This document shows, piece after piece, positions 21,156-32,775 of a stretch of DNA of 64,000 nucleotides. The DNA lies in contig WWBZ02000082.1 of assembly GCA_011503125.2 (NCBI GenBank), forward strand, positions 2,108,001 to 2,172,000, given 5' to 3'. The notes under the pieces are model-generated. The model worked only from the letters and a program-made list of their open reading frames with translations, was not told the origin of the DNA and ran no database searches. The translations under genes were made by a program, and so were the position numbers. The first letter of the stretch is position 1; the number at the start of each line of letters is the position of its first letter. The stretch comes from Botryosphaeria dothidea. Taxonomy: Eukaryota; Ascomycota; Dothideomycetes; Botryosphaeriales; Botryosphaeriaceae.

Positions 21156-23067
21156 ATGCGCTACACTTACAGCGCCCTTGTGCTTGCCGCCTCCGAGGCC
21201 GCTCTGGCCGCTCCCGCCGTGCGAAGGGCTGCTGCTCCTACTGCCAGCGTGAAGAACGGAACTCTTGAGGGTGTCCACTCCCCCGAGTACAACCAGGACT
21301 TCTTCCTTGGTGTGCCTTTTGCTCAGCCTCCCGTCGGCGATTTGAGATTCCGCGTTCCTCAGTCCATCAACTCCTCATTCGACGGCGTCCGCTCTGCTAC
21401 CGACTACGCCGCCTCGTGTATTGGCTATGGCGTATGTCAACCCCTTGGATTTCATGTTCAGAGATAAACATTTCCTAACTTGCGCTGCAGTCTGATCAAT
21501 TCGGCTACGAAATTTCCGAGGATTGCTTGTACCTGAATGTCGTCAGGCCTTCCGGTTATGAGAACCAGTCCCTGCCCGTGGCCTTCTGGATTCACGGTGG
21601 TGGCTACACCCAGGTTTGTCTTTCGATTTCTTCAGGATACTAGGAAGACTAATTTTGCTCTAGGGTGGCGGCGGTGACCACCGCTACAACCTGTCTTTCA
21701 TAGTCCAAAATGGCGCTGAAATTGGCAAGCCCTTCATTGGTGTCTCTACCAACTATCGTCTCAGCGCCTGGGGCTTCTTGAACGGCGATGCTGTCCAGGA
21801 GTCAGGCAACACTAACATTGGTCTGCGTGATCAGCGCCTGGCTCTTCACTGGCTCAATGAGAACATTGCCGCTTTTGGCGGTAAGCCTTTCCTTTGTTAT
21901 TGTGTTATGATCACTCGCTAATTTCAATTTTCAGGCGATCCTAAAAAGGTTACCATCTTCGGCGAGTCTGCCGGTGGTTCCTCTGTTGGGTTCCAGCTCA
22001 CTGCCTACAATGGCCGTGATGATGGTCTGTTCCGTGGTGCTATCATGGAGTCTGGCAGCCCTGTCTACTACTCCAGTCTCAATGACAGCACTGGCTTCCA
22101 GACCCAGTACGAGACTGTGCTCTCGCAGACTGGCTGCTCCAATGCCACCGATAGTCTAGCCTGCCTGCGTTCTCTATCCTACGACGACTTGAATGCTGTC
22201 ATTAACCAGACGGCCTTGATCAGCTGGGGTCCTGCCATCGATTACGACTTCATTCAAGGCAAGACCTCTGAGCAGCTTATCAAGGGTGACTTCGTCCAAG
22301 TGCCCATCATCATTGGAGCAAATTCCGATGAGGGTCAGAGCTTTGGACCTAAGGGCATTAACACTACGGAGGACTTTGTGAAGACGCTCCAGTGTACGTC
22401 TGCCCGTCCCTCGGCTAACGCAAACAATGATCCAAACTCATGCGTTCCCACAGCCAATGGTATCCCCTCCAACTTCACCTCCACCATCCTCCAGGCCTAC
22501 CCTGACATTCCGGCCGAGGGTATTCCTGGCTCCCCGCCGCTTGGTTTCTTGCCGCCGGACTTCCGCTTCGGCGCTCCTGAGGGACCTCAGTACCGCCGCA
22601 GCGCTGCTTACTACGGCGACGCCTACTTCGTTGGCAACCGCCGCCTCACCTGCGAGCGGTGGGCTGAGCATGGCTTGCCCGCCTACTGCTTCCGCTTCAA
22701 CGCCATTCCCAACGGCGCCACCGCGGCAGCGCACTTCCAGGAAGTCGCTTTCGTTTTCTACAACCTGCTCGGCACCGGCTACAACGAGCCTATCTCCAGC
22801 AAGCCCTTCGAGAACCGTGGACAGAACTACGCCGATCTGGCCAAGTTCATTTCCAGCAGCTGGGCTTCCTTCTTCCACGATCTCGACCCCAACGGCTACA
22901 ACCTTCAGGGCAACGCTACTGTTGCCCAGTGGGAGCCCTACGACGTCAATGACCCCAAGGACATTGTGTTCCACGCCAATGTGACCAGCTACATTGAGCC
23001 TGACACCTACAGGGCGGCTGGTATGAAGCTGTTCAAGGACTACGCTACTACTATCTATCACAGGTAG
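21156..23067 (+). CDS. Secreted type-B carboxylesterase/lipase
   Basis: Predicted 562-residue secreted alpha/beta hydrolase of the carboxylesterase type-B/lipase family, which cleaves ester bonds. Exons 21156-21431, 21491-21613, 21664-21880, 21935-22393 and 22454-23067 join in frame. A signal peptide covers about the first 20 residues (ending AALAAP). Family marks are FLGVPFAQPPVGDLRF, EDCLYLNVVRP, the oxyanion-hole FWIHGGGY, the nucleophile elbow GESAGGSS and GANSDEG with the acid residue. Several N-glycosylation sequons fit secretion. The last intron is exactly 60 nt and has no stop, so leaving it in would add 20 residues without breaking the frame. The start context CCACAATGC and a TATA box support the start. 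Substrate unknown. Confidence 0.88.
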
Positions 23068-23453
23068 ACGGAGGATTGCTAGACTTAAGAAAAAATATAT
23101 TAATGCAGACGAGGGGTAATCTTATTGTGTAGTGTATATATGAATTGATGATGGCACATGAGGTTAAAAAATATCTTGAGCGTGAGTACGTGAAGTGTAA
23201 ATGTCATTTTCAATTTCAGAACATAGTACGACTTGCTACTGAGCCAACGCCAATCTTCCAAGGGATAAACGGGCCACATTCCCCACGCTTAATCCCAGAA
23301 CAAAACCTCGAGGAAAACCAAAGGCAAGAAAAGCGAAATGAAAAAAAATTAAAATTCAACCAGTCCCAAACGCCGAGTGTCTCTTCCTCTTCACTCTGCC
23401 CACACCGGGCAAACCTTCCCCGTCCCTTCTTTCCCGTCGGTTTGCATCACTCC
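23068..23453. other. Intergenic 3' flanks
   Basis: Convergent 3' ends of the esterase and the small Cys-rich gene. AT-rich just after the esterase stop (23085-23105), probably its polyadenylation region. No gene seen. Confidence 0.4.
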
Positions 23454-23657
23454 TCATATCTGCGGACAACTGCCGCAGATCACGTGCCCGCAGTTCATGC
23501 ACTGATTTGTGTAGTCGCCGTAGTCGGTCCAGCAGTGACAGCACGTCCAGGACGCGGGCGGGTAGCCGTCCGTCATCGCGGGTCGGTGCAGTCTGACACA
23601 GGAAGTGTGGGCGGCGCCGTCGTTGTTGTTGTTGGTAGTAGGAGTAGTAGTGCACAT
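23454..23657 (-). CDS. Small Cys-rich zinc-ribbon-like protein
   Basis: Single-exon open frame of 67 residues starting with ATG. The C-terminal half has the pattern WTCCHCWTDYGDY, QCMNCGHVICGSC: three C-x2-C pairs that could bind zinc, as in the short RanBP2-like fingers of many small fungal proteins. The N-terminal half is Thr/Asn-rich and probably disordered. A good TATA box lies about 145 bases upstream on the same strand, which supports transcription. I infer a small intracellular zinc protein of unknown function. Confidence 0.6.
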   Translation of the reverse strand: MCTTTPTTNNNNDGAAHTSCVRLHRPAMTDGYPPASWTCCHCWTDYGDYTNQCMNCGHVICGSCPQI

Positions 23658-24189
23658 GTTTGTCTGTGCTTGTCTCTCTGCGGAGGCGTCGGGAGTGGTT
23701 GAAGATATGTGGTCGTTTGCTGGTTGTACGGCGAGAGGTGGTGAACGAAGCTAGGGATTTTTTCTTGTTGGTGGTTGGTGGATGCGGCTCGGTCGAGCTG
23801 CTTTATATATGTTGAGGCTCTCTCGAGGGCTCTGGGGTGTGGGACGATACAAAGTTGCTGTGTTTTGACCGCGCAGAAACAATAGGATTGTCACACAAAG
23901 CTCCAAGGAGGACCGAGTCACTCCTTTGTTTGGCGAGAAAAGGTGGCATTGTCTAAGCGCTTTTCATTACAGCAGGTGCACAGGGAAGTCCACGCGTGTC
24001 CGGCAACGTTAGCGACTCGAGGTACAGGTACTTGGATAAAGGAAGAGAGTTCGTGCAGAATTTCAAGGTAAACTGTTTCTGATCGAATGTGGTCTATTTC
24101 AGGGTGCCACCCGAACACTGTCTCATTGCGAGCCTCTGGCTTTCACCTCCACGCTCCGAACTAGACTTCCGTCTCAGCACTGCCTATCC
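23658..24189. other. Intergenic, promoter of the small Cys-rich gene
   Basis: No gene seen. The left part is the promoter of the 23454-23657 gene; the right part is the 3' flank of the mitochondrial-type gene. Confidence 0.4.
23802..23809 (-). promoter_or_regulatory. TATA box of small Cys-rich gene
   Basis: TATATAAA on the minus strand, about 145 bases before the ATG at 23657. Confidence 0.45.
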
Positions 24190-26820
24190 TCAGTACAGCG
24201 ACACATGATGCCCCTTGCACTCGCCACCCAGATTTGTTACACCGCCCATACCCCCCTCCCTCCTACTCAACCTCCCCCACGACCTCTTCCTCATCTCCTT
24301 CTCCCCAACGGCAAACCTCGTCCTCCTCAAAAACCTCGGCGCGAAAAAGCCCGCCGGCATGACCACCTTCTTAAAAGGCCTCCTCCACTTCGGGAAATCA
24401 TGATCGAACAGCCCTGCCCGCCTAACCGTCACCACCGTGCTCGGCCCCATCGTCCTGAACAGGCCCGCCTCGTCCCACCGCCTGCGCGCCTCCCTGATGA
24501 CCTCGCCGCGCCACCGCCAGACGAGCTTGTCCAGCCTTTCCGCCACCTCCGGGCCCTCGATGCTCAGGACGAGCCGCAACACCCACCGGAGCTTTACGGT
24601 CGAGACCCACTCGTAGTTCTCCAGGGGCGCGGTGATGGCCGCGCGGACGACAGCCTTGGAGAAGAGCGGGGAGAGCGGCACCCCACGGTCGCGCATGTAG
24701 AGGTAGCAGAAGTAGACGTTGCGGAACCGGTGGCGCGTGGGGCGTGAGGTCTGATTTGCGTAGGCGTAAGCGATGATGTTGACGAGCTCGGTATCGAGGG
24801 CCGAAAGTTGGTTGTTGGAGATGCTCTCCTTGTCGGCCCTATGACTCTGAATGGCAGGGCCGCGTCGGTCGAGAAGTGCGAAGAGCTCGTCACGTGGAAG
24901 GCTGTCATGCAGAATGAGGGCCAGAGGAAGCCGTGGGCAAAGGCTCAGCCAGACCTCAGGGGAGCTCTTGAAATACTTGAGCGCCTGCATTGGGCTAGTC
25001 GAGGCAATCGCCTCAATTGCCGCTGCGAATGGCCGAGGGTCGTTTATCGTGAGGCTCTCCTTGACTGCCTTCTTGTGCAGCTTATGTGCAATGAGAGGAC
25101 CGTACATGGCAAAAATGAGCTCCACTGCCTTTGAAATTGCGGTCTCATACGGTAAGCCTTTGGCCTTGAGTGCGCAGATAGCATCGAGAAAGGGAGTGAT
25201 CTGGCGGGGCTCATCCTTGCTGGCCAGGCGCCTTCTTTCTTCAAAGAAACGCCGCACTCCTTTCTGACGCGCTTTCCATTGTTTGGTGCCACCGTCCTCA
25301 GCTACATACTGAGGTAGCCAGCAACGCATCCAGAGACGACAGATCGTGTCGACGTGGAAGGTTTTCAGGTATGGAATCGCGACGATGGGGTCAATGCGAT
25401 GCACAGGTGAAGATTCGGGGATAAAAATATCCCGAAAACGATGGCGCGTTTGCGAGATAGTAACAAACCAAAAACGAAGGAGCCTCTGATGTCTGTCATC
25501 TATGGTGATATTATCGCCCACGGTGAGGAGCGCAGAAGTGGTGTCCGCCATGATCTCTTGCGCCCTACCTGCGTCCAAAGAGTCCAACAAGCTTTTCAAT
25601 ACGTCTGGACTAAGTTGGCCTGGGGTGCGATCGGGGCCCTCCGTATCAACTTCGTCGAGGCTCTGGATCCAGGAGACGAAATGAGATACGAAGTCATGAG
25701 GCTCCACATAGCTCGAGGCTGGCCAGAGTTGACGGTATACTTCCAATCGAAAAAGTGCAGGATCTGTGTGGCTTGAAGCACTGATTTTTCCGAGCTTCCC
25801 AGCGTCCGAAATTCCGGGCGGATCTTTGAGACTCAAAAGGCTCTCCGCCATTTTGCGAATGATGGCCTTGTCAAATTTCTCAATCGGTAAGATTTTGCAC
25901 GAGTTCATGCCTCGCCATATTGCCCAGTACGCTCCGAACTGCCAGTTATTAACGGCTTCAAGATCGTCCTGGCAGGTCTTGGCACACAAGCCAGGGATGC
26001 TGTCCATCACAGCCCGTAGTTCTGGTACCGTCATGGTGCCAAGTCGCAGGGAATCGCGTATCCTATTTATAAGTTCGCCGAGGCGAACCTGTGGTATACC
26101 CTTCTCTTTTACCTGGTTGACAAATGTCATGATGTTTTGTGCTTCTGGAACATTTAGCTTCGGATTCCGGAAAAAGCTAAAGAGGGTCCTAAATCCCATG
26201 CCCGGAGTGTGAAGATTGTCTAAGAAATGTGTATTGGCCATTTGGCTGAACAGGACCTTATGTTGTGGCTCAATTCCAACTTCAGACCAGAGAGCTTCGA
26301 GTTCATTTGGATCGCGGGTGTTAATTAGGCGGCGCTGGTACGTTCGAACAGGATCGAGAGTCTTGGGGAGAGGTTCTTCGGTTACTCGATCGAAATTGGA
26401 CAGCCATTGAGGTAGGGCAGGAGGTGGCGCGTCTGAGCACATTTTAAGCAAATATTCCAGAGAAGTAAAGGAGCTCATTCAAAACCTACTGTCGCGGCTC
26501 AATGGCTGCCCGATCTTTTTCGGAGCTTCCCATGTCCAGGCCTGGAGGTTCGGATTGTCCGTACCGAACAGGGCTCCAATATCGGGACCAATTCCTGGAC
26601 TTGCAGCCGCAAGACCCGTTATGCGCCTCTTCGAAGCTCTCCTCCGAGCTTCCAATGGCCCTGGAACGTTGCTGCTATAGCGCTTGCGGCTCGCGTTGGA
26701 GACGTAGAGAAAGCGGTGGAATGCATCGGCAAGGACATCATCGGTGATCCAGACCGGCTGTGTCCGTCGAGTGGTTGCGTGCTGCACTGCGCTGCGGCAG
26801 GCAGAAGTTCTGGGGGGCAT
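24190..26820 (-). CDS. Probable mitochondrial helical-repeat protein, function unknown
   Basis: Predicted 857-residue protein from two exons, 26820-26490 and 26432-24190. The intron 26489-26433 (donor GTAGGT) joins the frames exactly. The first about 50 residues are rich in Arg, Ser and Ala with no acidic start (MPPRTSACRSAVQHATTRR), as in mitochondrial targeting peptides. The rest is long, helical and basic, with repeated ALK/LLRLW-type helices and a strongly basic C-terminus (RRPFKKVV, RFLRRTRFAVGEKEMRKR). This recalls fungal mitochondrial RNA-processing or translation factors of pentatricopeptide type, but I cannot point to a clear PPR motif. No operon-like context. It appears intact. Confidence 0.68.
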
Positions 26821-29375
26821 GAACGGTGGATGGTGACCTCATGCGCACATGCGCAAGCTTGTTGGTGTTGCTCGAGAGCGAAGTCGCGCCCGAAGTTTCG
26901 ATGCTTTGTCATCGCGTAAACTACCTCGCAGCCAATAAAATGCCGTGTTTTACACAAACAGCTTCCCAGCCCTCCGCAACCGTCATCTCAAATCGCCTGA
27001 GAGCAAACAATGTCATGAAACAGAAACGGCCTCCCTTGCGCTTTTCGTCCACTGTCTCGGTCAAGTCACTGTGGCTGAGCATACAGTCATTGCCTTAGGC
27101 CACATGTATATAATCCATTCTCACTGTGCGTGTGGCTCTTCAATCTATCTGCCGCGATAGGAGCTGTGGCTTGTGCAACCCGATTTGTTTTGTCGCTGTC
27201 TTAATAATAGAGTTGTTTCCTGTTCGAGGGACTTAAGCCGAGACATGGCGGCCTCTGCGCCGCATGACCGAGGTAGTATGGACAGCGAACCCCTCTAAAA
27301 GACACGCGGCTGAGCCATGCGTCTGAAATACTAAGGAGGACCTTAAGACGTCCTCATGAGAGCTATACTAGCTGCGATTAGGCCACTGACGACTGCCTCT
27401 GTAGCACGGGGGTAACTTTGGGACCCAGCAGGTGGTCTGGGGATCGTATCCCGCACGAGAGAGCTGACAGGGTGGAGAGATCAATCGTGATGATCGCCGT
27501 GGGATTTTTATAGAACTACTGCCAGCGCGCCGCAACTCACGGAACAGGCAACGCGTTCGCACACAAGACTGATTACGCAAGACGATCGACTCCAGGGTCG
27601 AGTCTGGACTCCGGGCGTGTCTTGGGCCTGTGGGCTCCCCGCGGGCCCTGAATCAGCCGTGGTAGAAAAAGGAAGTGCTGAGAACCGACCTAGCAACAGC
27701 CTCACCAGCCCAGGCTCGTGTTGGAGAGCTAATCGGATGGCGGCTTCGCAATTCCTAGCGGCGCAGGCGGCTCGCGGATGGCTCGGCGGCGGAAAAGTGA
27801 CAGCTCGACGCGGGCCACTTTCACTCGGCCTCGCATGGCCGCGGACTCCCGAGTCGAAGCGGTGTAAAAGCCAGGTGGTACAACGCTTTATGACTTTGCG
27901 AAGGAACGGTTGCTTCCCTGCTAAGAAACGGGCGCCTGGTTGTTGGACCAGGATCTAGAAAACGTCTTCCAACAAGCGTGCGTGGCTGCGTGGGGAACAG
28001 GGCGACGGTTCCCTACCGTTATTGCCGGGCTGCTGCAACGTGAACGGGCGGCCTAACAAAAGTTGGAGCAGCGGTGCGCTCCTCCAGCGGGCAGTGTTCT
28101 TGCCCGCAAGATCTTCAGGGACAGCCGACGCGATCGAGCGGGCGGGGCGGAGGAATGCTGGAGAGAACACGATCGCGGACGGCCGCGTTGCCTGGCGAGA
28201 CCTGCTTGGTGTGAGGGCGATGCGTGCGAGTGGACAAGACTCGGGTTCAAGTTATGCAGTGCACAGTCACGTGCAAGCATTGTGCTATGCAGCACGGTTC
28301 CTGCATTAGCAGGCCGTCGCACCCTTGCACCCGGCGGCCGTCGCGCCCAAACGGGCGGCTTCAAACCGCGGCGGCTGCCCTGGCGCTCTTGGCCTCTGCC
28401 GCGCGACCGTTGGGCTCCGGGCGCGCAATATGGAGAGGGCCAGGACAGACAGGACTGCGCCGTGGCAACGGGTGCGCGAATGCGATAGTAGGGAGGGCGG
28501 ATGGCGGAGGATGCGCGTATTAATAGGCTCGGCGCGAGGGTGGGCAATAATTCATGCAGCAGGGCGGGAGGGTGGGCGAGCAGCGCTGGGCCGGCTGCTG
28601 CGTGACGGCGCACAGGGGCGCCGCTGGCTCGTGTGGGCGCGAAATTGCAACCTCCCATGCTGCCGCCGGCGCGCTCTCCTGACGGCCAGTAGCGACACGC
28701 CTCGCGCTGCCCGGCTGCTCCACCTTTCGCCAGCATCGCCATGCTCGTCTTCCGTTAACTTCCCGCTCACGCTCTTTACTCAACTACCACGTCGTTGTCC
28801 CCTCGACCTGTCAACGACCTCACGCTCTTTGCCCTCCCGCTCCTTGAAACGCGTGTGCCTTCAGTCTTCTGGGAAAGGGGCCCGTCAAACGCCCGCCCGC
28901 TGAAACACACATTCCACACCAAGCCGCTCGACCTGACCTTCAATTCCAACGCCTGGCGTTTCAGCCTCCGCCGAGCGCTGTGCTGGAACGAAGCCGTTAC
29001 TACTCTCGCTCCCAGCCTCAAGTCACCGCGCTCATCGCCTCCTCTCACACAACATCGCCGTTTCCAAGCCGTCGATACGGTTGCTGCGACCCCGACCGAG
29101 TGTCACGCCTGACGCCTGACACCCTCCACCCGAGCCCTACGCCCCGGCCCCCATCTCCAGTCCTCGCCCAGTGATCGCAGGCAGACTGCTGGGGTCTGAA
29201 CGCGACTTCATCAACACCACATCCCACCTTGTGTGCGTCGCCGACCATTCTGCTCGTGTGCTTGCTGCACGACTTCCGACCGTGCCGTCGTTCCTCCTGA
29301 CTAACCGACCGACCGTCAGGACCTAGACCATTCATCACTCTGCAAACTCCATCGACACCACCTCAACCCACAACC
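26821..29375. other. Intergenic, no gene seen; GC-rich block and long leader
   Basis: About 2.5 kb without a supportable gene. From about 27600 to 28750 the sequence is GC-rich and yields overlapping meaningless frames. From about 28740 to 29375 it is pyrimidine-rich with few ATGs, consistent with a long 5' leader of the WSC gene. Confidence 0.45.
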
Positions 29376-30340
29376 ATGGTGTCAAAATTTCTTATTGCCG
29401 CCGTTGCGGCCAGCTCTCTCCTGTCTTCCGTTGCTGCGATACCCGGCACTAAGACGCAGTCGTCGACGCCCACTTACACAGGATCTCTTCACTCGATGAC
29501 CGACAAGGGATGCTTTTCATCATCCGAGCCACTCGAGGACCAGGGCTCCTACACCTTCCAGACATCCGGTAACTGCCAGCCAATTTGTGTTGGCTTGGAT
29601 TTTGCTGTCATGGGTCTCGTGAACGGTAGCAACTGCTTCTGCGGAAACAAGCTTCCGGCAAAGGACTCTCAAGTCGACGACGACAAGTGCAACACGCCTT
29701 GCAACGGCTACCCTCAAGACAATTGTAGGTTCTTTTACCATGATCTGATGAAATACCCGAAATGCTGATGAATCGCGCAGGTGGTGGAAACAACTACTGG
29801 CAGGTCGCCCTTACCGGTTTGAACAACAACGAGGTTGATTACTTCGACGGCTCTTCGTCTTCGTCATCATCTTCATCCTCCAGTTCTACTCAGGGCACAC
29901 CTGTTGTGGTCACCGTCGGAGGTGGCCAAACCATTGTTGTTACCAAGGGTGCAGAAGCCTCGAACAGCAGTTCGAAATCCGATGGACCGAGTAAGGCCGG
30001 CATCGCCGCGGGCGTCGTTGTCGGTGTGGTCGTTATGACAGCGATTATTGGAGGTGTCATCCTGTTCCTCAGGCACAGGCGCAGAAAGCAGGTCGAGGAG
30101 GAGTACCGCCAGCGCCAGAGCATGAACAACTTCGTTGCCGGCGGCAAGACTCCCGGTACCTCTTCCATCAACGACACCATCCTTGACCCTGCCTTCGCAC
30201 GGAGAATGAGCAACGGCAGTGTTGCCGACAACCAGGACTACTCGAGAAGGATTCTCCAGGTAAGTCGAGAGCTTTTCGTAAGGGTTTAGTTTTGAGCGTT
30301 TGCTAATTTTTACCAGGTGAGAAATCCCGACGATGACTAG
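29376..30340 (+). CDS. WSC-domain cell-wall stress sensor
   Basis: Predicted 283-residue type I membrane protein of the Wsc family. These sensors span the plasma membrane, feel wall stress and signal through Rho1 to the cell-integrity MAP kinase pathway. Exons 29376-29724, 29781-30259 and 30317-30340 join in frame. Order: signal peptide (to about residue 21), WSC domain about 35-125 with conserved Cys (KGCFSSS, GNCQPIC, NGSNCFCGNKLP, CNTPCNGYPQDNC), a Ser run, a Gly/Val membrane segment (AGIAAGVVVGVVVMTAIIGG), a basic stop-transfer RHRRRK, and a cytoplasmic tail. The tail ends in RRILQVRNPDDD, a motif shared by fungal WSC sensors. A 24-nt last exon supplies VRNPDDD. A long pyrimidine-rich leader precedes it. 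Confidence 0.88.
29856..29890 (+). repeat. TCN serine-codon repeat
   Basis: About a dozen consecutive Ser codons in the WSC gene stalk region, giving a poly-Ser run likely to vary in length and to be O-mannosylated. Confidence 0.6.
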
Positions 30341-32422
30341 ACGACTGCGCTGTCACGATTACGAATCTCCCTCGAATCACTTGACTTCTCGCCCTCCCCC
30401 ACCTCCTCCGCGCGCTCCTCTCGCCAGTTCATCTCCGTCCTGGAGAAGCTGGCTGTCGTCTCCTCTCCTGTATTATGTCCTTGGGTTGTTTGGTTCTACT
30501 ACCGGCGTAAAACGTGCTTGACGAGAGAACAATCCGAGGCCGTTCCCAAAGCCTTCCTCTACTCTTCAGCGTGGAAGCGCAAGAATAGCTCGCAATTCGA
30601 TACCTCGCTCTCGACGATTATGACGTCGCGTGCTATTTCTCTGTCAGATATTTTTTCGGGGTCTTATTTTTCACAGCCTGGGTAGAAAGGCGTTATCTTC
30701 GGGAAGCGGCTCTTTCGACATTTGGCACATGGTCTCTCTTTTCTTCCACTGCCTCCCCCACCTTTGCTTCTGATCGGGGCGGCCGTTTGCAGTCACTCCT
30801 TCCACCTTACTCTCCTTACATGCCAAGTGGCACCCCCGCTATCAACCCGGATGTCATCACCCGTGGTTCGATATGGAAGCTCGCATGCAGGCAATGGTGC
30901 TTTACCTCAGCCTGGTGCGCAGAAAACTAACTCAGCTGGTTTCATTGTTCGTCCTTCTCGATTACAACGGTGGACCGAGTAGTGGTGGAGGAAGTGGCGG
31001 GCACACGACTCTGAAACGTCTTCCTCGGCCACTATTTGCGTTTAATTTATTTCCTTACAATTCTGAATTATCCCCAGCATGGTGTCGGTAGGGTGGGGAT
31101 CGTGATTGGCTTTTTCCCCTTTTATCTATTCTACTCAACGCTTGCGAAAGTCGGAAGTTAAAGCTTCGGGTAGAGTTGGATTCAAATACCCGGAAGATGC
31201 TGTAACTACGAAATGGAGAAATCTTGATAGCAATTCCTTCAAAAGATTTTTGATGTATGGCGTCTACGAAGTGAAGTTGGAATCTGTATTCTGTGATTGG
31301 TTTGGGCACTCGACGAATCAAACGGCGTACCAGAAAGCAGGATTCATCGTGAGCCAGTCATTTCGGTGCGGTCGGCGCTTCACCTCAGCACATTTTTCTA
31401 CTCGGTGGAGTTTTTCGGCGTGGCCGATAGAGGGCGAGCGGGGTAAGATCGAAGCCGCTGCATATCATTGAACGCCATTACCGGGAGATGGAACGACGAT
31501 GGAGGCGAAGCGGCCTTGGGTGGCTGGGAAGCAGAGAGAGACGAAGCAAAACACACATGTGAGAGAGTCAGCCGCAGTCCGGCACCGGCACAATGCATAC
31601 ACACCATCGTGCCCCGGCGATTGGATCCGTCGACTTCAAACAACAGGACCTCTTTTCCCTCCCCCTGGCACCGGCGGAGCTGAACTCTCGGCGGTCGCCG
31701 TCCGTGTGCCGACGACCCGCAGCGCAATCCAGGCCGGTCTCTTTTCCCTCGCTGCATTCCTTGACTCCTTCCAGCTCTGGCTACCGGCAGCGCACATGTG
31801 AGTAAGGACCCCACTGAGGCGTATGAAGGTCGCCGTGATAGGATCTCACCTTTTCTTACACGCATTCCGCTTCTGCGGGCTGCACACGGGGTTGGGAAGG
31901 ATTATTTTCACAAGTCTCTGTGAAGGGGTTAGTGCAAAGATGTGATCGGCTGGCCCCGATGAGAGAATGAGGGAGAAGGGGAGGAGGCGCGAGGGAGAAT
32001 AAGCATCAGCCACAACGGCCTACCGTCTGCGGGTGCCCAGGATGACCGGTGAGAGATTGATTCCCTCCGAGGTGTGCCTCCGCGCTCTGTGCCACAGCGC
32101 ACGTTCGCGCCAGGCAAATCATGGAGAAATGATCCTTTTTACTCGGAAGGGTAAGGTTGTTGCTGAGGCAATCTTGTAGGGCGATTTTGAAACATGAGTG
32201 AAATGATGATGATCATGCGCCAACAGCGCAACACGCGCACGCGTTTTGTGTTCACAGTAGTCAATTTTTTCGTCGGGCTTTTGAGAGTTAGATGATGATT
32301 TCTTGTTCAATTACTACCCTCGCCTGCGAAAGGGCGATTGATCTTGATCATTACAGGTGTATCTCGTTAATGTTGTGGCTGTTGCACACTCTTCTCTATC
32401 TCGCCTCTCTCTCTCTGTCTCT
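30341..32422. other. Intergenic, no gene seen
   Basis: Two kilobases between the WSC gene and the small hydrophilin-like gene. No open frame is supported by splice sites, domains or a plausible start. It ends in a CT-rich microsatellite at about 32404-32424. Confidence 0.45.
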
Positions 32423-32775
32423 CTAGTTGGACAACTTGTCAGGGACATTCTTGCCGGTCGTCGACTCGAACTTATCACGAATGGTGTCGGTCTGCGATTG
32501 GTGTCAGCGTGCGTCTAGTGACGCAGATGGTTGTTCTGGTGGACATACAATCTTCTCGTTTGTGGCGCGGTTCTTCTCGGTGTTCTGACCCCAGGAGCCG
32601 CCGTACTTCTTCTCGACAGAGTCGAGACCTTTTTTTTTTGCGTCAGTATGAATACGGCGTGTAGGAGAGCAACAGTGGCGGACGAACCCTTGTCAAGATA
32701 GTCCTCGTTCTGGCCGCTAGCGTTCTTGCTCTGACCGGAGGAGCCGCCGCCAAGCTTGCTAGTGATTTTGTCCAT
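32423..32775 (-). CDS. Small hydrophilin-like stress protein
   Basis: Predicted 78-residue, very hydrophilic protein. Exons on the minus strand are 32775-32688, 32628-32549 and 32491-32423; introns are 59 and 57 nt and the frame is kept throughout. The sequence starts MDKITSKLGGGSSGQS and contains EDYLDKGLDSVEKKYGG and NEKITDTIRDKFE. It is rich in Gly, Lys, Asp, Asn and Gln, with no Cys, signal peptide or membrane segment. Such proteins in fungi are often induced by stress, starvation or conidiation, but I infer this from composition only. The first intron ends in a run of 10 A directly before the acceptor AG, instead of a pyrimidine tract. Confidence 0.7.
32630..32639. repeat. T10 homopolymer
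   Basis: Ten T on the plus strand, immediately next to the acceptor of the first intron of the small hydrophilin-like gene. Confidence 0.7.

Noticed and set aside
24205..24747. 180-codon plus-strand frame opposite the mitochondrial-type gene
   Set aside because: Shadow of the strongly coding minus-strand exon; Pro/Arg-rich as such shadows usually are.
28053..28742. 229-codon minus-strand open frame in GC-rich DNA
   Set aside because: Several overlapping frames of similar length exist on both strands, as expected from GC-rich non-coding DNA with few stops.
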